From Hominenteromicrobium mulieris (GTDB lineage: Bacteria > Bacillota > Clostridia > Oscillospirales > Acutalibacteraceae): 64,000 nucleotides of DNA. The DNA lies in the NCBI RefSeq assembly GCF_020687165.1, contig NZ_JAJEQC010000007.1, one strand, 5' to 3'. The translations under genes and the position numbers were made by a program. Of the stretch, positions 26,301 through 34,880 are shown piece after piece; position 1 is the stretch's first letter, and each line of letters begins with the position of its first letter. The notes beneath the pieces were generated by a model. That model saw only the letters and a list, made by a program, of their open reading frames with translations, was not told the origin of the DNA and did no database searches.

Positions 26301-27336
26301 GGTTTGCAGCCTCCTTTTCAAACGCCTTGATGACCTTCACGATATTGAGCGAGGACGGGCACTTTTCCACGCAGCGGCCGCAGCCTACGCAGGAATACAT
26401 GCCGTCGTTATTCGCCGGGAAGTACACGAGCTTATGCATGAAACGCTGACGGAAGCGCTGCATCTGGCTCGTTCTGTTGTTGCCGTGCGCCATCATCGTA
26501 AAGTCGGAGTACATGCAGGAGTCCCAGCAGCGATAACGCTGAATGCCGTGGCCCGTGTCGTAGTCCTTGATATCATAGCACTGGCAGGTGGGGCACACAA
26601 AGGTGCAGGTGCCGCACGCAAGGCACGGCTTATAAAGCTTCTCCCAAACGGGGGAGTTGAATTTTTCTTCGGTGACGTTGCCGTTCCAACCCTCGAGAGA
26701 GAGGTTCGTGTACGGCAGCTTCTCTACGATTGCGCGGATGTTCTCCTGTTCGGTCTCCACGGCCTTTTCGTCTGCTGCGTCGGCATTTTCGAGCACGCCG
26801 GAGAGCGCTTCGGTGAGGGCAGTGCCCTTGTCCGTTACAGCTTTCCAGTAGAGCGTGTCGTTTGCGTTCCACATGACGACATCGGCGTCCGGCTCAGCGC
26901 AGTCAACGCCGAAAACCTTACAGAAGCAGGACTCCTCCGGCTCGTGGCAGGCAAGCGCCACGATGGTGCCGTGCTCGCGTCTTGCGCGGTAGAACGTATC
27001 GACCGGCTCAGCGAGGAAGACCTTATCGAGGACCTTAATGCCCTGAATGTCGCAGGCCTTCATGCCGAACGCGACGAAGTTCTGATCTGCAAGCGTCTGC
27101 GGCTCAACAGAGAGCTTGTGCTGTTCTTTTTTGACCGTGTAAAGTGTCTCGCTCTGCGGGAAAAACATATCTTTCGGAGATTTCACCGTCTTAAGTGTTT
27201 CAATGTCTGCATTGCAGCCTTCAAACCACGCGGCGAAGTTGACCTGACCGTTGTTGTTCACCGGCAGGAACAGCTCCTGCTGTGCCGCGATCGCTTTCAG
27301 CAGCTCGGGCAGCTTACTTTTTGCAATCTTGAACAT
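26293..27336 (-). CDS. flxB: 4Fe-4S electron-transfer subunit FlxB-like (AsrA-like)
   Basis: A 347-residue iron-sulfur protein similar to anaerobic sulfite reductase subunit A and hydrogenase/FrhB-associated ferredoxin subunits. Two ferredoxin motifs are visible near the C-terminus: CLACGTCTFVCPTCQC and CVGCGRCVEKCPSS. An extra Cys cluster (CHEPEESCFCKVFGVDC) lies near residue 135. The N-terminal about 200 residues form the family's alpha/beta domain. It starts 3 nt after the flxC stop. By analogy with Desulfovibrio FlxB it moves electrons from FlxA towards MvhD and HdrA. Confidence 0.8.
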   Translation of the reverse strand: MFKIAKSKLPELLKAIAAQQELFLPVNNNGQVNFAAWFEGCNADIETLKTVKSPKDMFFPQSETLYTVKKEQHKLSVEPQTLADQNFVAFGMKACDIQGIKVLDKVFLAEPVDTFYRARREHGTIVALACHEPEESCFCKVFGVDCAEPDADVVMWNANDTLYWKAVTDKGTALTEALSGVLENADAADEKAVETEQENIRAIVEKLPYTNLSLEGWNGNVTEEKFNSPVWEKLYKPCLACGTCTFVCPTCQCYDIKDYDTGHGIQRYRCWDSCMYSDFTMMAHGNNRTSQMQRFRQRFMHKLVYFPANNDGMYSCVGCGRCVEKCPSSLNIVKVIKAFEKEAANHE

Positions 27337-27339
27337 GGC

Positions 27340-28308
27340 TTATCTCCTTCCCCCGGTAACGCCCGGCTCTACGTCGTTGAAGGTAAAGCTCGTCAGCGGG
27401 CTCTTTGCCTCCGGATCGACACCGGCCTGGAACTCACCGTAAAATTCGTCGATATCCTTGATGAACTTGCGGTTGAAGAGATGCAGCGGAATGCCCTGCG
27501 GACATACGCGGCTGCACTCGCCGCAGTCTGTGCAGCGGCCGGCAACGTGGAATGCACGGATGATGTGGAACATTCTCTCCTCAAAGGAGTCCACGTTCGC
27601 CTTCTGTGCGCTGTCAAACTTCGTGCTGTCGAAGACGCACTTGCGGCAGCTGCACGCCGGACACACATTGCGGCAGGCGTTGCAGCGGATGCAGCGGCTG
27701 AGCTCATTCTGGAAGAAAGCGAACTTTTCTTCCGGGCTCATGGCTTCGATCTTCTCGACCTCTGCAAAGCGGTCTGCGTCCTTTGTGTCGCGGCTCTCGC
27801 CGATGGTCTCGTCGAAAATCTGGTGCTCCTTGCCCTTGCAGACATGGCAGCGCTCCAGCATGCAATCCTTATAGGCGAGCGTCTTTTCGCCGTAGAGCGT
27901 CTCCACGGTGATGTTCTCGTTTGCATCATCGATCGTGATGTTCGTGATGCCCTTAACGCCCTGCTCCTTGATCTTCTCGAAGCTGAGCTTGCCCATGCAG
28001 CCGACACCGATAATGTAAGCCTTATCACGGTCTACGCGGTGCTCTGCTATGAGCTGGTTGAAGCTGTAAGAATCGCAGGGCTTCAGGAAGACAAGCGTCT
28101 TGCCCTCAAGCTTCGAGCCCTCGATCATATATTTACTGAGGTTCGCGCCGCAGAAGCCGTTGTAGACGAAGTTTGCGTCCAGATCCTCCGCCGTCTCAAA
28201 GTAAGACGGCTCCGGGTTATAGGACATATCGCCACGACGCCAGCCGAGCACACGGTTTACGGTGCCATCGCTGAGCAGCTCTTTTGCGCGGTTGATCATT
28301 TCCTGCAT
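27340..28308 (-). CDS. flxC: 4Fe-4S electron-transfer subunit FlxC-like
   Basis: A 322-residue protein with an FrhB/HycB-like N-terminal domain (LVFLKPCDSYSFNQL, GVGCMGKLSFEKI) and ferredoxin motifs CIRCNACRNVCPACSCRKC (about 210-228) and CTDCGECSRVCPQGIP (about 265-280). A further Cys pair (CMLERCHVC) may hold a Zn or Fe-S centre. The 5' end overlaps the mvhD gene by 13 nt, with GGAGG 7 nt before ATG 28308. In the FlxABCD scheme this is the second iron-sulfur subunit. Its neighbours, not its sequence alone, support the name. Confidence 0.78.
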   Translation of the reverse strand: MQEMINRAKELLSDGTVNRVLGWRRGDMSYNPEPSYFETAEDLDANFVYNGFCGANLSKYMIEGSKLEGKTLVFLKPCDSYSFNQLIAEHRVDRDKAYIIGVGCMGKLSFEKIKEQGVKGITNITIDDANENITVETLYGEKTLAYKDCMLERCHVCKGKEHQIFDETIGESRDTKDADRFAEVEKIEAMSPEEKFAFFQNELSRCIRCNACRNVCPACSCRKCVFDSTKFDSAQKANVDSFEERMFHIIRAFHVAGRCTDCGECSRVCPQGIPLHLFNRKFIKDIDEFYGEFQAGVDPEAKSPLTSFTFNDVEPGVTGGRR

Positions 28309-28739
28309 CTCAAATCCTCCAGTCTGACGTTCTTGCCGAGCGAAGTAATCTTCGCCACGAACTCATTCATGGTCTGGGAGAACTTTACGCCCTCTGCTGC
28401 GGAGACCCATTCCACACGGGTGCGTCCGTGCTCCACGCCGATGTAATCGAGCATAGAGAACAGAAGCGCCATTCTTCTTCTGGCATAGTAGTTGCCGGTG
28501 CTGTAATGGCAGTCGCCCGGGTGGCAGCCGCACAGGATAACGCCGTCTGCGCCCTTTTCAAAAGCATGCAGGATGAACATGGGGTTCACACGGCAGGAGC
28601 ACGGCACGCGGATGATCTTAACGTCTGCCGGATAAACCAAGCGGCTGCTGCCTGCAAGGTCTGCGCCGGCGTAGCTGCACCAGTTGCAGCAGAACGCAAC
28701 GATCTTCGGCTTGAACTCTTCGTTTGCTGTTATCGACAT
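28296..28739 (-). CDS. mvhD: MvhD/FlxD-type [2Fe-2S] linker subunit
   Basis: A 147-residue MvhD-family protein. The cysteine pattern CCNWCSYAGAD, VPCSCRVNP and CGCHPGDCHY is the hallmark of MvhD, which links HdrA to its electron donor (hydrogenase in methanogens, FlxABC in Desulfovibrio). No hydrogenase large subunit occurs here, so the donor is presumably the NADH-oxidising Flx proteins. The start at 28739 overlaps the hdrA stop by 10 nt. Confidence 0.92.
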   Translation of the reverse strand: MSITANEEFKPKIVAFCCNWCSYAGADLAGSSRLVYPADVKIIRVPCSCRVNPMFILHAFEKGADGVILCGCHPGDCHYSTGNYYARRRMALLFSMLDYIGVEHGRTRVEWVSAAEGVKFSQTMNEFVAKITSLGKNVRLEDLRCRK

Positions 28740-30718
28740 ATTGCATCCACCTCCGCAAGAATCTGTCTGTTTGCAAAGCCCTGCAGATCCATTGCGCCGG
28801 ACGGGCAGGTAACGGTGCAGGCACCGCAGCCCTGGCACAGCGCACTGTTGACAACGGCTACGCGGCGATCTTCACGGATGCCGTGGTCGTTGATGAGCTT
28901 TGTCTCATAGCTGATTGCGCCGTAGGGGCAGACGTTTGCGCACTGCGAGCAGCCGTTGCAGAGCAGCTCGTCGCTCTTAGCGGTGCACGGGTTCGTCATC
29001 AGCTTATCCTTCGCGAGCAGACCGATGGCCTTAACAGCCGCCGCGCCTGCCTGCGCGACCGTTTCCGGAATATCCTTCGGGCCCTGGCATACGCCGGAGA
29101 GGAATACGCCCGCCGTCGGGGACTCGACCGGGCGCAGCTTTGCGTGAGCCTCGGTGAGGAAGTTATTGGTATCGATGCTGGCGGTCAGCATGGTCGCAAT
29201 GCGGCGCACGTCCGCGTTCGGCTCAATCGCCGTTGCGAGGACGACCATATCCGCTTCCATCAGGATCTGCTTGTTGTCGAGCAGATCAACGCCCTGCACA
29301 AGCAGCTGGCCGTTCGGCTGCGGCATGACCTTGCCGACCTGACCCTTGATGTAGTTTACGCCGTAATCTTCCACGGCGCGGCGGTAGAACTCATCGAAGT
29401 TCTTACCGGGGGTACGCACGTCGATGTAGAACACCGTTACGTTGACGTCCGGGTATTTATCACGGATCAGCATGGCGTGCTTTGCCGTGTACATGCAGCA
29501 AATCTTGGAGCAGTAGCTCTTACCGCGCTTATCGGAGCAACGGCTGCCTACACACTGGATGAACACCATATTCTTCGGGTGCTTGCCGTCGGAAAGGCGC
29601 TCCAGATGACCCTTCGTGGGACCTGCCGCGTTCATGATGCGCTCGAGCTCGAGGGACGTGATGACATCCTTGCTCTGGTTGTATGCGTACTCGTCGTACT
29701 TATCGAGCTTGATGGTATCGAAGCCGGTAGCGACAACGATAGCGCCGTACTTCTCGGTAACGATTTCATCCTTCTGCTCGTAATCGATGGCGCCCGCCTG
29801 ACAAACCTTCTGGCACAGACCGCACTTGCCGGTCTTGAACTTGATGCAAGCTTCACGGTCGATGACCGGGACGTTCGGGATTGCCTGTGCGAACGGGGTA
29901 TAAATAGCGCTTCTCGTGTTCAAGCCGCGGTTGAATTCGCTCGGGGTCTTTCTGGAAGGGCATTTCTCCTGGCAGACGCCGCAGCCGGTGCACTTAGACA
30001 TATCGACGCTGCGCGCCTTCTTGCGGATGTCCACGGTGAAATCACCCACGAAGCCGGAGACCTTCTCCACTTCGCTGTATGTATACAGATGAATCTTCTC
30101 GTTTGCGGAAGCCTCCACCATTTTCGGGGTCAAAATACATGCGGAGCAGTCGAGCGTCGGGAACGTCTTATCGAGCTGGCTCATACGACCGCCGATGCTG
30201 GGGGTCTTCTCAACGATATCGACTTCATAGCCTGCGTCTGCAATGTCGAGCGCAGTCTGAATGCCTGCGATACCGCCGCCGATGACGAGCGCGCGCTTTG
30301 TTACGCGGCTTTCGCCCGGGAACAGCGGCGCGTCAAGATTGACCTTTGCGATAGCCGCTCTGGCAAGGATGACGGCCTTTTCGGTCGCTTCTTCCATGTT
30401 CTTGTGGATCCAGGAGCAGTGCTCACGGATGTTTGCAATCTCGACCATGTACGGGTTGAGGCCGGCTCTTTCCGCCGTTTTGCGGAAAGTCGTCTCGTGC
30501 ATACGCGGGGAGCAGGAACAAACCACAAGACCGGTCAGGTGCTTTTCGCGGATGGCTTCGATGATCTTCGCTTGGCCGACCTCGGAGCACATGTACTGAT
30601 AATCTTCCGCGTGCACGACACCCGGTTCATGACTGACCATTTCTACGACTTTCTTTACATCTACCGTAGCTGCGATGTTGCTGCCGCAATGGCACACAAA
30701 TACACCAATTCTCTGCAC
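28730..30718 (-). CDS. hdrA: HdrA-type flavin electron-bifurcating subunit
   Basis: A 662-residue HdrA, the FAD protein that bifurcates electrons in heterodisulfide reductase complexes. The N-terminal domain contains CHCGSN and CSCSPRMHE. The thioredoxin-reductase-like FAD site ALVIGGGIAGIQTA lies at about 143-156. Ferredoxin motifs are CTGCGVCQEKC, CGLCQKVC, and, at the C-terminus, CNGCSQCANVCPYGAI and CQGCGACTVTCPSGAM. The length matches canonical HdrA. It lies 4 nt after hdrC and overlaps mvhD. Family knowledge: one electron branch reduces ferredoxin, the other the HdrBC-linked acceptor. Confidence 0.95.
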   Translation of the reverse strand: MQRIGVFVCHCGSNIAATVDVKKVVEMVSHEPGVVHAEDYQYMCSEVGQAKIIEAIREKHLTGLVVCSCSPRMHETTFRKTAERAGLNPYMVEIANIREHCSWIHKNMEEATEKAVILARAAIAKVNLDAPLFPGESRVTKRALVIGGGIAGIQTALDIADAGYEVDIVEKTPSIGGRMSQLDKTFPTLDCSACILTPKMVEASANEKIHLYTYSEVEKVSGFVGDFTVDIRKKARSVDMSKCTGCGVCQEKCPSRKTPSEFNRGLNTRSAIYTPFAQAIPNVPVIDREACIKFKTGKCGLCQKVCQAGAIDYEQKDEIVTEKYGAIVVATGFDTIKLDKYDEYAYNQSKDVITSLELERIMNAAGPTKGHLERLSDGKHPKNMVFIQCVGSRCSDKRGKSYCSKICCMYTAKHAMLIRDKYPDVNVTVFYIDVRTPGKNFDEFYRRAVEDYGVNYIKGQVGKVMPQPNGQLLVQGVDLLDNKQILMEADMVVLATAIEPNADVRRIATMLTASIDTNNFLTEAHAKLRPVESPTAGVFLSGVCQGPKDIPETVAQAGAAAVKAIGLLAKDKLMTNPCTAKSDELLCNGCSQCANVCPYGAISYETKLINDHGIREDRRVAVVNSALCQGCGACTVTCPSGAMDLQGFANRQILAEVDAICR

Positions 30719-30722
30719 GCTA

Positions 30723-31109
30723 TCACCTCCTGTATCTTCTGAACGCGCTCACAAGGAGCTGCTGGGGCAGATCCGGATCCAAAAGCTCCGGGATCTCGTC
30801 CGGCGTAAGGTACGCTTCACCGCGCTGACGCACGACAAGCTGTCTTGCCGCATCGATGAGCTTGCCGGGCTTAACGTCTCTCGGGCAGCGCTCAATGCAG
30901 GCAAAGCAGGAAAGGCACTTCCAAAGGGACTTGGAATTCACAAGGGACTCAATGTCGTCATTCAGCACATAGGAAACGAACTGGTGAGGCTTAATGTCCA
31001 TTTCGTTGAACGACGGGCAGGATGCGGAACATTTGCCGCACTTCATGCACTTGTAGGGGTTGACGCCGCTGATCTCGCGGATCTGCTCCGCCTGTTTGCT
31101 GATGCTCAC
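30723..31109 (-). CDS. hdrC: HdrC-type ferredoxin subunit
   Basis: A 128-residue iron-sulfur protein with two [4Fe-4S] motifs, CMKCGKCSASC (21-31) and CLSCFACIERC (65-75), typical of HdrC. It transfers electrons between HdrA and HdrB. The start codon overlaps the hdrB stop by 4 nt, and the stop lies 4 nt from hdrA, so the three Hdr subunits are translationally linked. Confidence 0.94.
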   Translation of the reverse strand: MSISKQAEQIREISGVNPYKCMKCGKCSASCPSFNEMDIKPHQFVSYVLNDDIESLVNSKSLWKCLSCFACIERCPRDVKPGKLIDAARQLVVRQRGEAYLTPDEIPELLDPDLPQQLLVSAFRRYRR

Positions 31110-31900
31110 TTTAACGCCTCCTCTTTCACGCCAAGGGCCTCTGCGAGAAGCTCGGTGAAGTAATACACCGGGATCTTGCCGCTGCCGCTCTTGTTGAGAT
31201 TATACATGCAGAGTGGACATGCCGTGATGAGCATTTCCGCGCCTGCACCGGCTGCGCTGTCTACGATATTGCAGCTCATACGGCCGCTCATTTCTTTTTC
31301 TTTAAGGGAGATATAGCCGCCGCAGCACTCGTTGCGGTACGGATATACGACCGGCTCTGCGCCGATGGCACGAATGAAGTCTTCAATGATCTGCGGGTTC
31401 TCCGGATCGTCAAAGGCCAGCACGGTGCTCGGTCTGAGCAGCAGGCAGCCGTAATATGCGCCGATCTTTCTGCCCTTTAACGGGTTGACGACCTTTTTCT
31501 TCAGTTCGTCAAAGCCCACGCGGTCGCGCAGAACTTCAAGGTAATGCAGCACATTCGTCTCGCCGGCATAGGGCTCGTCAAGCTGCATGTAGTTGTTGGC
31601 TCTCGTGCGGATGTCCTCCACGTTTCTCATGTCGTCGTTGACTCTTTTGATGACATGATGACATGCGGAGCAAAGCGTCACGAGGTCCTGGCCCTTTTCC
31701 TTCGCTTCGTTCAAAGCGCGGACGGAGGAAAGTTTTGTTGCGATCTCGTCGGACCCGAGCGGGTAGACACCGCCGCAGCACTGCCAGTTTTCGATTTCTT
31801 CCAATTCAAATCCGAGCGCCTTTGCGGAAGCTCTGGCATAGGCGTCAAGATCCTTTGCCTTCGTTCTCAAGGTACATCCCGGATAATAGCTGTACTTCAT
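31106..31900 (-). CDS. hdrB: HdrB-type subunit with two CCG domains
   Basis: A 264-residue HdrB. Both CCG motifs are complete: C9, C41-C42, C77-x2-C80, and C152, C192-C193, C228-x2-C231. In methanogen HdrB these bind two non-cubane [4Fe-4S] clusters that cleave the CoM-S-S-CoB disulfide. This bacterium should lack those coenzymes, so the acceptor is another disulfide, a DsrC-like protein, or the fumarate reductase encoded in the same operon. ATG 31900 follows AAAGGATGACAGG. It begins 38 nt after the malate/lactate dehydrogenase gene. Confidence 0.93.
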   Translation of the reverse strand: MKYSYYPGCTLRTKAKDLDAYARASAKALGFELEEIENWQCCGGVYPLGSDEIATKLSSVRALNEAKEKGQDLVTLCSACHHVIKRVNDDMRNVEDIRTRANNYMQLDEPYAGETNVLHYLEVLRDRVGFDELKKKVVNPLKGRKIGAYYGCLLLRPSTVLAFDDPENPQIIEDFIRAIGAEPVVYPYRNECCGGYISLKEKEMSGRMSCNIVDSAAGAGAEMLITACPLCMYNLNKSGSGKIPVYYFTELLAEALGVKEEALK

Positions 31901-31938
31901 AGCTACTCCTGTCATCCTTTCTATAAATTGATTTTGGG

Positions 31939-32877
31939 TTATGCTTCAAAATAAATTTGACCGATGGTTTCTTTCAGCTTGTCTGCGGAAGCGTGGAGCT
32001 TTTGCATTTCGTCCTCCGTCAGCTTCACAGGCAGCTTGCCCTGCACGCCGTTCGGGCCCACAATGGCGAGTGTGCTGATGCACACGTCCTCTAACCCGTA
32101 TTCACCGTGCATCATGGTGGAAACGGTCACGATGGAATTGTATGCGGAAAGCAGCATGCTGCACAATCTGCACACGGAAACCGTGACCGCGTAGAACGTG
32201 GCGCCCTTGTTCTTGATGATCTCGCCGCCGGATTTATGTACATACTCCGCCATGGCGTCCTTGTCCACGGGCAGGGCATGCATCAGCTCCACATAGTCGT
32301 CCAGTTTCGCACCGGAAACCTCTGCGCACGACCACGGGATAAAGGAAGAGTCACCGTGTTCACCGAAAACATAGGCATGAATGTTCTTCTGCGCAATGTT
32401 AAAGTGGCTGGCAAGTCCGAAACGCAGACGCGCGGTATCCAGCGCGGTGCCGGAGCCGATGATCTGGTTTTCCGGGATGCCGGAGATTTTCATGAACACG
32501 TAGGTGATGATGTCCACCGGATTGCTGACGATGATGTACAGCGCGTTCGGTGCGGCCTTTGCGATGTTCGGTGCAATGCTTTTGATGATGTCGACATTCG
32601 TCTGCGTCAATTCAAGGCGCGACTGACCGGGTTTTCTGGCCACGCCGGACGTAATGATGACGATGTTGGAGTCCTTTGCATCCTCGTAATCTCCCGATTT
32701 AATGGAAATCGGGTCGCGGAAGCAGGTGCCCTGAATGATATCCATCACTTCGCCCTCTGCCTTTTGCTTGTTGATGTCGATCAGGACAATCTCCGTTGCG
32801 ATGTCTTCGTTGGAAAGCGTATATGCAATGGTTGCGCCTACGCTACCGGCACCAATCACGGTGATTTTGCTTTTCAT
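31939..32877 (-). CDS. LDH-like dehydrogenase, probably malate dehydrogenase
   Basis: A 312-residue NAD-dependent 2-hydroxyacid dehydrogenase of the LDH/MDH fold. The Rossmann motif VIGAGSVGAT (7-16) and Asp34 point to NAD. The substrate Arg87 and the catalytic His in GEHGDSSF are present. Overall it resembles L-lactate dehydrogenase, but the specificity loop reads ARKPGQSR, with Arg81 where true LDHs have Gln (Gln102). In Bacillus stearothermophilus LDH that single change gives malate dehydrogenase activity. Heading an operon that ends in fumarase and contains fumarate reductase, it most likely reduces oxaloacetate to malate. Databases may still call it ldh. Confidence 0.8.
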   Translation of the reverse strand: MKSKITVIGAGSVGATIAYTLSNEDIATEIVLIDINKQKAEGEVMDIIQGTCFRDPISIKSGDYEDAKDSNIVIITSGVARKPGQSRLELTQTNVDIIKSIAPNIAKAAPNALYIIVSNPVDIITYVFMKISGIPENQIIGSGTALDTARLRFGLASHFNIAQKNIHAYVFGEHGDSSFIPWSCAEVSGAKLDDYVELMHALPVDKDAMAEYVHKSGGEIIKNKGATFYAVTVSVCRLCSMLLSAYNSIVTVSTMMHGEYGLEDVCISTLAIVGPNGVQGKLPVKLTEDEMQKLHASADKLKETIGQIYFEA

Positions 32878-33026
32878 TGTCCCGGATCACTTCCCTTCCT
32901 GTGCTGTGCCCGACGGGGAGCACAATGTTCCTCCACGGGCGAGATCTTCTGAGTTACATGAAAACAAAGGGGCGAAACACAGTTTTCCCCTTTCCCCACT
33001 CACGGGGTGCATACTCAGCCTAATAA

Positions 33027-33055
33027 ATTCTATCATATCGATATCTTTTTATCAA
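33027..33055 (-). promoter_or_regulatory. Promoter of the mdh-hdr-flx-frd-fum operon
   Basis: On the minus strand TTGATA (33055-33050), exactly 17 nt, TAGAAT (33032-33027). The untranslated leader is about 140 nt. No Rex-type palindrome was seen. AAGGAAGGGAAG precedes the first ATG. Confidence 0.75.
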
Positions 33056-33192
33056 GCATTTTCGCGATTTTTCTATATGAAAATATCGGAATTTACGGCT
33101 TTTTCAGAAAGTAAAACAAAAGCCGCGCGGGCCTCTTTTGAGTTTGATACATCTTTCACAAATACGAATTCCGTGTTTCGTTCTCTGTGCGA

Positions 33193-33228
33193 AAAAAGCG
33201 CGCCCAAATCACCTTCGGGTACGCTTTT
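33193..33228 (-). terminator. Terminator of the two-component operon
   Basis: On the minus strand AAAAGCG..CCC / GGG..CGCTTTT with a loop of about 14 nt is followed by TTCG. It lies 135 nt beyond the histidine kinase stop, with repeat copy A in between. Confidence 0.6.
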
Positions 33229-33305
33229 AGTTCGTTTACGCTTACTGTTTTCAGTTTAATTCAGCCGACTGTGAACATCTTTCTGACGACGTTTCGTAAC
33301 GCCGT

Positions 33306-33367
33306 TTGGGAAACCCGTTGACCGGGTTTCCGCAGCCTTTTGAAAAAGGCCGGCGAAAACTTTATTC
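33306..33367 (-). repeat. Structured intergenic repeat, copy A (partial)
   Basis: On the minus strand it begins in the last codons of the kinase gene: CGAATAAAGTTTTCGCCGGC, CCTTTTTCAAAAGG hairpin, then AAACCCG-GTCAA-CGGGTTT. It matches the first two hairpins of copy B at 38813 but lacks the rest. Confidence 0.7.
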
Positions 33368-34867
33368 GCCCCGTTCCACGTCAGCTTTTTGTTTCGGCAA
33401 TGTCGGCGGTTCCGGCAGAATCAAAGATTCCGTACGTAGCACCGGCAGTTCAAACCAGAATGTGCTGCCTTTACCCTCCACGCTCGCGACGCCGTACCGC
33501 CCGCCGTGCAGGTCCAGAATTTTCTTCACGATGGAAAGCCCCAATCCCGTGCCGACCTGTGCGCGTTTGTGCTCCTTATCGACCTTATAGTAGCGATCCC
33601 AGATGTACTGCAATTTATCCGCCGGTATACCCTCGCCCGTATCGCGAATAGATACGCGCACGGTGCTTTCCGTCACAGTCTGGTCGATATACACGGTCTT
33701 GTTCCCGCCCGAATAGTTAATGGCGTTGTTCACAAGGTTATACAGCACCTGCGAAATTTTCAGCTGATCGGCGCAGACATACACCGTGCGGTCATACGTG
33801 AACGGGAAGCTGAAATCCGCCAACTTGTCGTAGCGGTGCAGCGTATTGCGGATATCCTCTGTCAAATTGAATTCGGAAACCGTCAGCGTCAATGCGCCCG
33901 CCTGTAATTTAGAGAGATCTAAAAGGTCGTTGACGATGCCTGTCAGGCGGTTCGCTTCGTCGATGACGATCTGCACATTTTCCGGCGTGTTTTCGCCCGG
34001 AATGTCGCGCATCACCTCGGCATAGCCGGAGATCATCGTCAGCGGCGTGCGCAGATCGTGCGAAACATTGGCGATCAGCTCGCGGCGCAGATCTTCAACC
34101 TTGCTCAGCTCCGCCGCGGCATAGTTCAGTGTCGCGGCAAGCTCCGTCACCTCCCTTACGCCCTGTTCCGGGAAACGGATGTCATATTTTCCCTCGCCCA
34201 GCTGCTTTGCAGATTCGTTCATCTGTTCCAAGGGCTTTGAAAGACGCGAAGAGATAAACAGTGCCAGCCCGAACGAAAGCAGGATCATTACGCCCGTCAG
34301 ACACCACAATTGTATTTTCAGCGTTTCCACCGTGGAATCAACCGGGATCACGTCGCAGGACAGCAGCACAAGATACTCGTTCCCGCTCGAAAGCGTGACG
34401 GTCTGCGCGTAAATGATCGTGCGATCCTGCCGTTCTATAGTGCTCGTCGGGTCTGTGATGTTGTCGTCCATCACGCTGCCGCCCGCCGCTTTCACCTCGG
34501 TGAAAAGCTGCTTGCAATCGAGGTAATCAAAGCGCTCCAGCACGCCGCCGCGCGCCGCCGGGGAAAACGACACATTTGAGCCGTCGCTGTTGGAAATGAG
34601 GATAGAAATATTCGTCGAACGCGTCACTTCAAAATAATCGTTCGCAGAAGCACTTTCGTCCAGCATCGCCACCACACGGTTCGCCACGCTGCGCACCTCA
34701 TTGACCTTGATGGCTTTATAAAATGTGTTGAGCAGTGTGATTTGAAATGTCCACAACAGCGTCACAATAATCGCCGTAAACAGCACGAACCCCAGCATGA
34801 CCTGCATGCGTATGCCCGGCTTGCGCCATTTTTTGAATTTATGCTTCTTTACTGTCTGTTCGCCCAT
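33362..34867 (-). CDS. Sensor histidine kinase
   Basis: A 501-residue membrane kinase. TM1 (about 25-45) and TM2 (about 185-205) enclose an extracellular sensor domain of about 140 residues. A HAMP segment follows (SSRLSKPLEQMNESAKQLGEG), then HisKA with the phosphorylated His in NVSHDLRTPLTM, and HATPase_c (N box NLVNNAINYSGG, G1 RDTGEGIP, G2 GTGLGLSIVKK). It phosphorylates the response regulator encoded 13 nt upstream. The start at 34867 follows AAGGA. The signal is unknown. Confidence 0.93.
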   Translation of the reverse strand: MGEQTVKKHKFKKWRKPGIRMQVMLGFVLFTAIIVTLLWTFQITLLNTFYKAIKVNEVRSVANRVVAMLDESASANDYFEVTRSTNISILISNSDGSNVSFSPAARGGVLERFDYLDCKQLFTEVKAAGGSVMDDNITDPTSTIERQDRTIIYAQTVTLSSGNEYLVLLSCDVIPVDSTVETLKIQLWCLTGVMILLSFGLALFISSRLSKPLEQMNESAKQLGEGKYDIRFPEQGVREVTELAATLNYAAAELSKVEDLRRELIANVSHDLRTPLTMISGYAEVMRDIPGENTPENVQIVIDEANRLTGIVNDLLDLSKLQAGALTLTVSEFNLTEDIRNTLHRYDKLADFSFPFTYDRTVYVCADQLKISQVLYNLVNNAINYSGGNKTVYIDQTVTESTVRVSIRDTGEGIPADKLQYIWDRYYKVDKEHKRAQVGTGLGLSIVKKILDLHGGRYGVASVEGKGSTFWFELPVLRTESLILPEPPTLPKQKADVERGE

Positions 34868-34880
34868 AGTCCCGCCGTCC

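Noticed and set aside
26299..28446. 715-codon plus-strand open frame opposite flxB, flxC and mvhD
   Set aside because: It is a shadow of the GC-biased third codon positions of the real minus-strand genes. The opposite strand encodes clear ferredoxin motifs; this frame has a repetitive low-information composition.
28724..30742. 672-codon plus-strand open frame opposite hdrA
   Set aside because: Antisense shadow of hdrA; no start signal and no recognisable domain.
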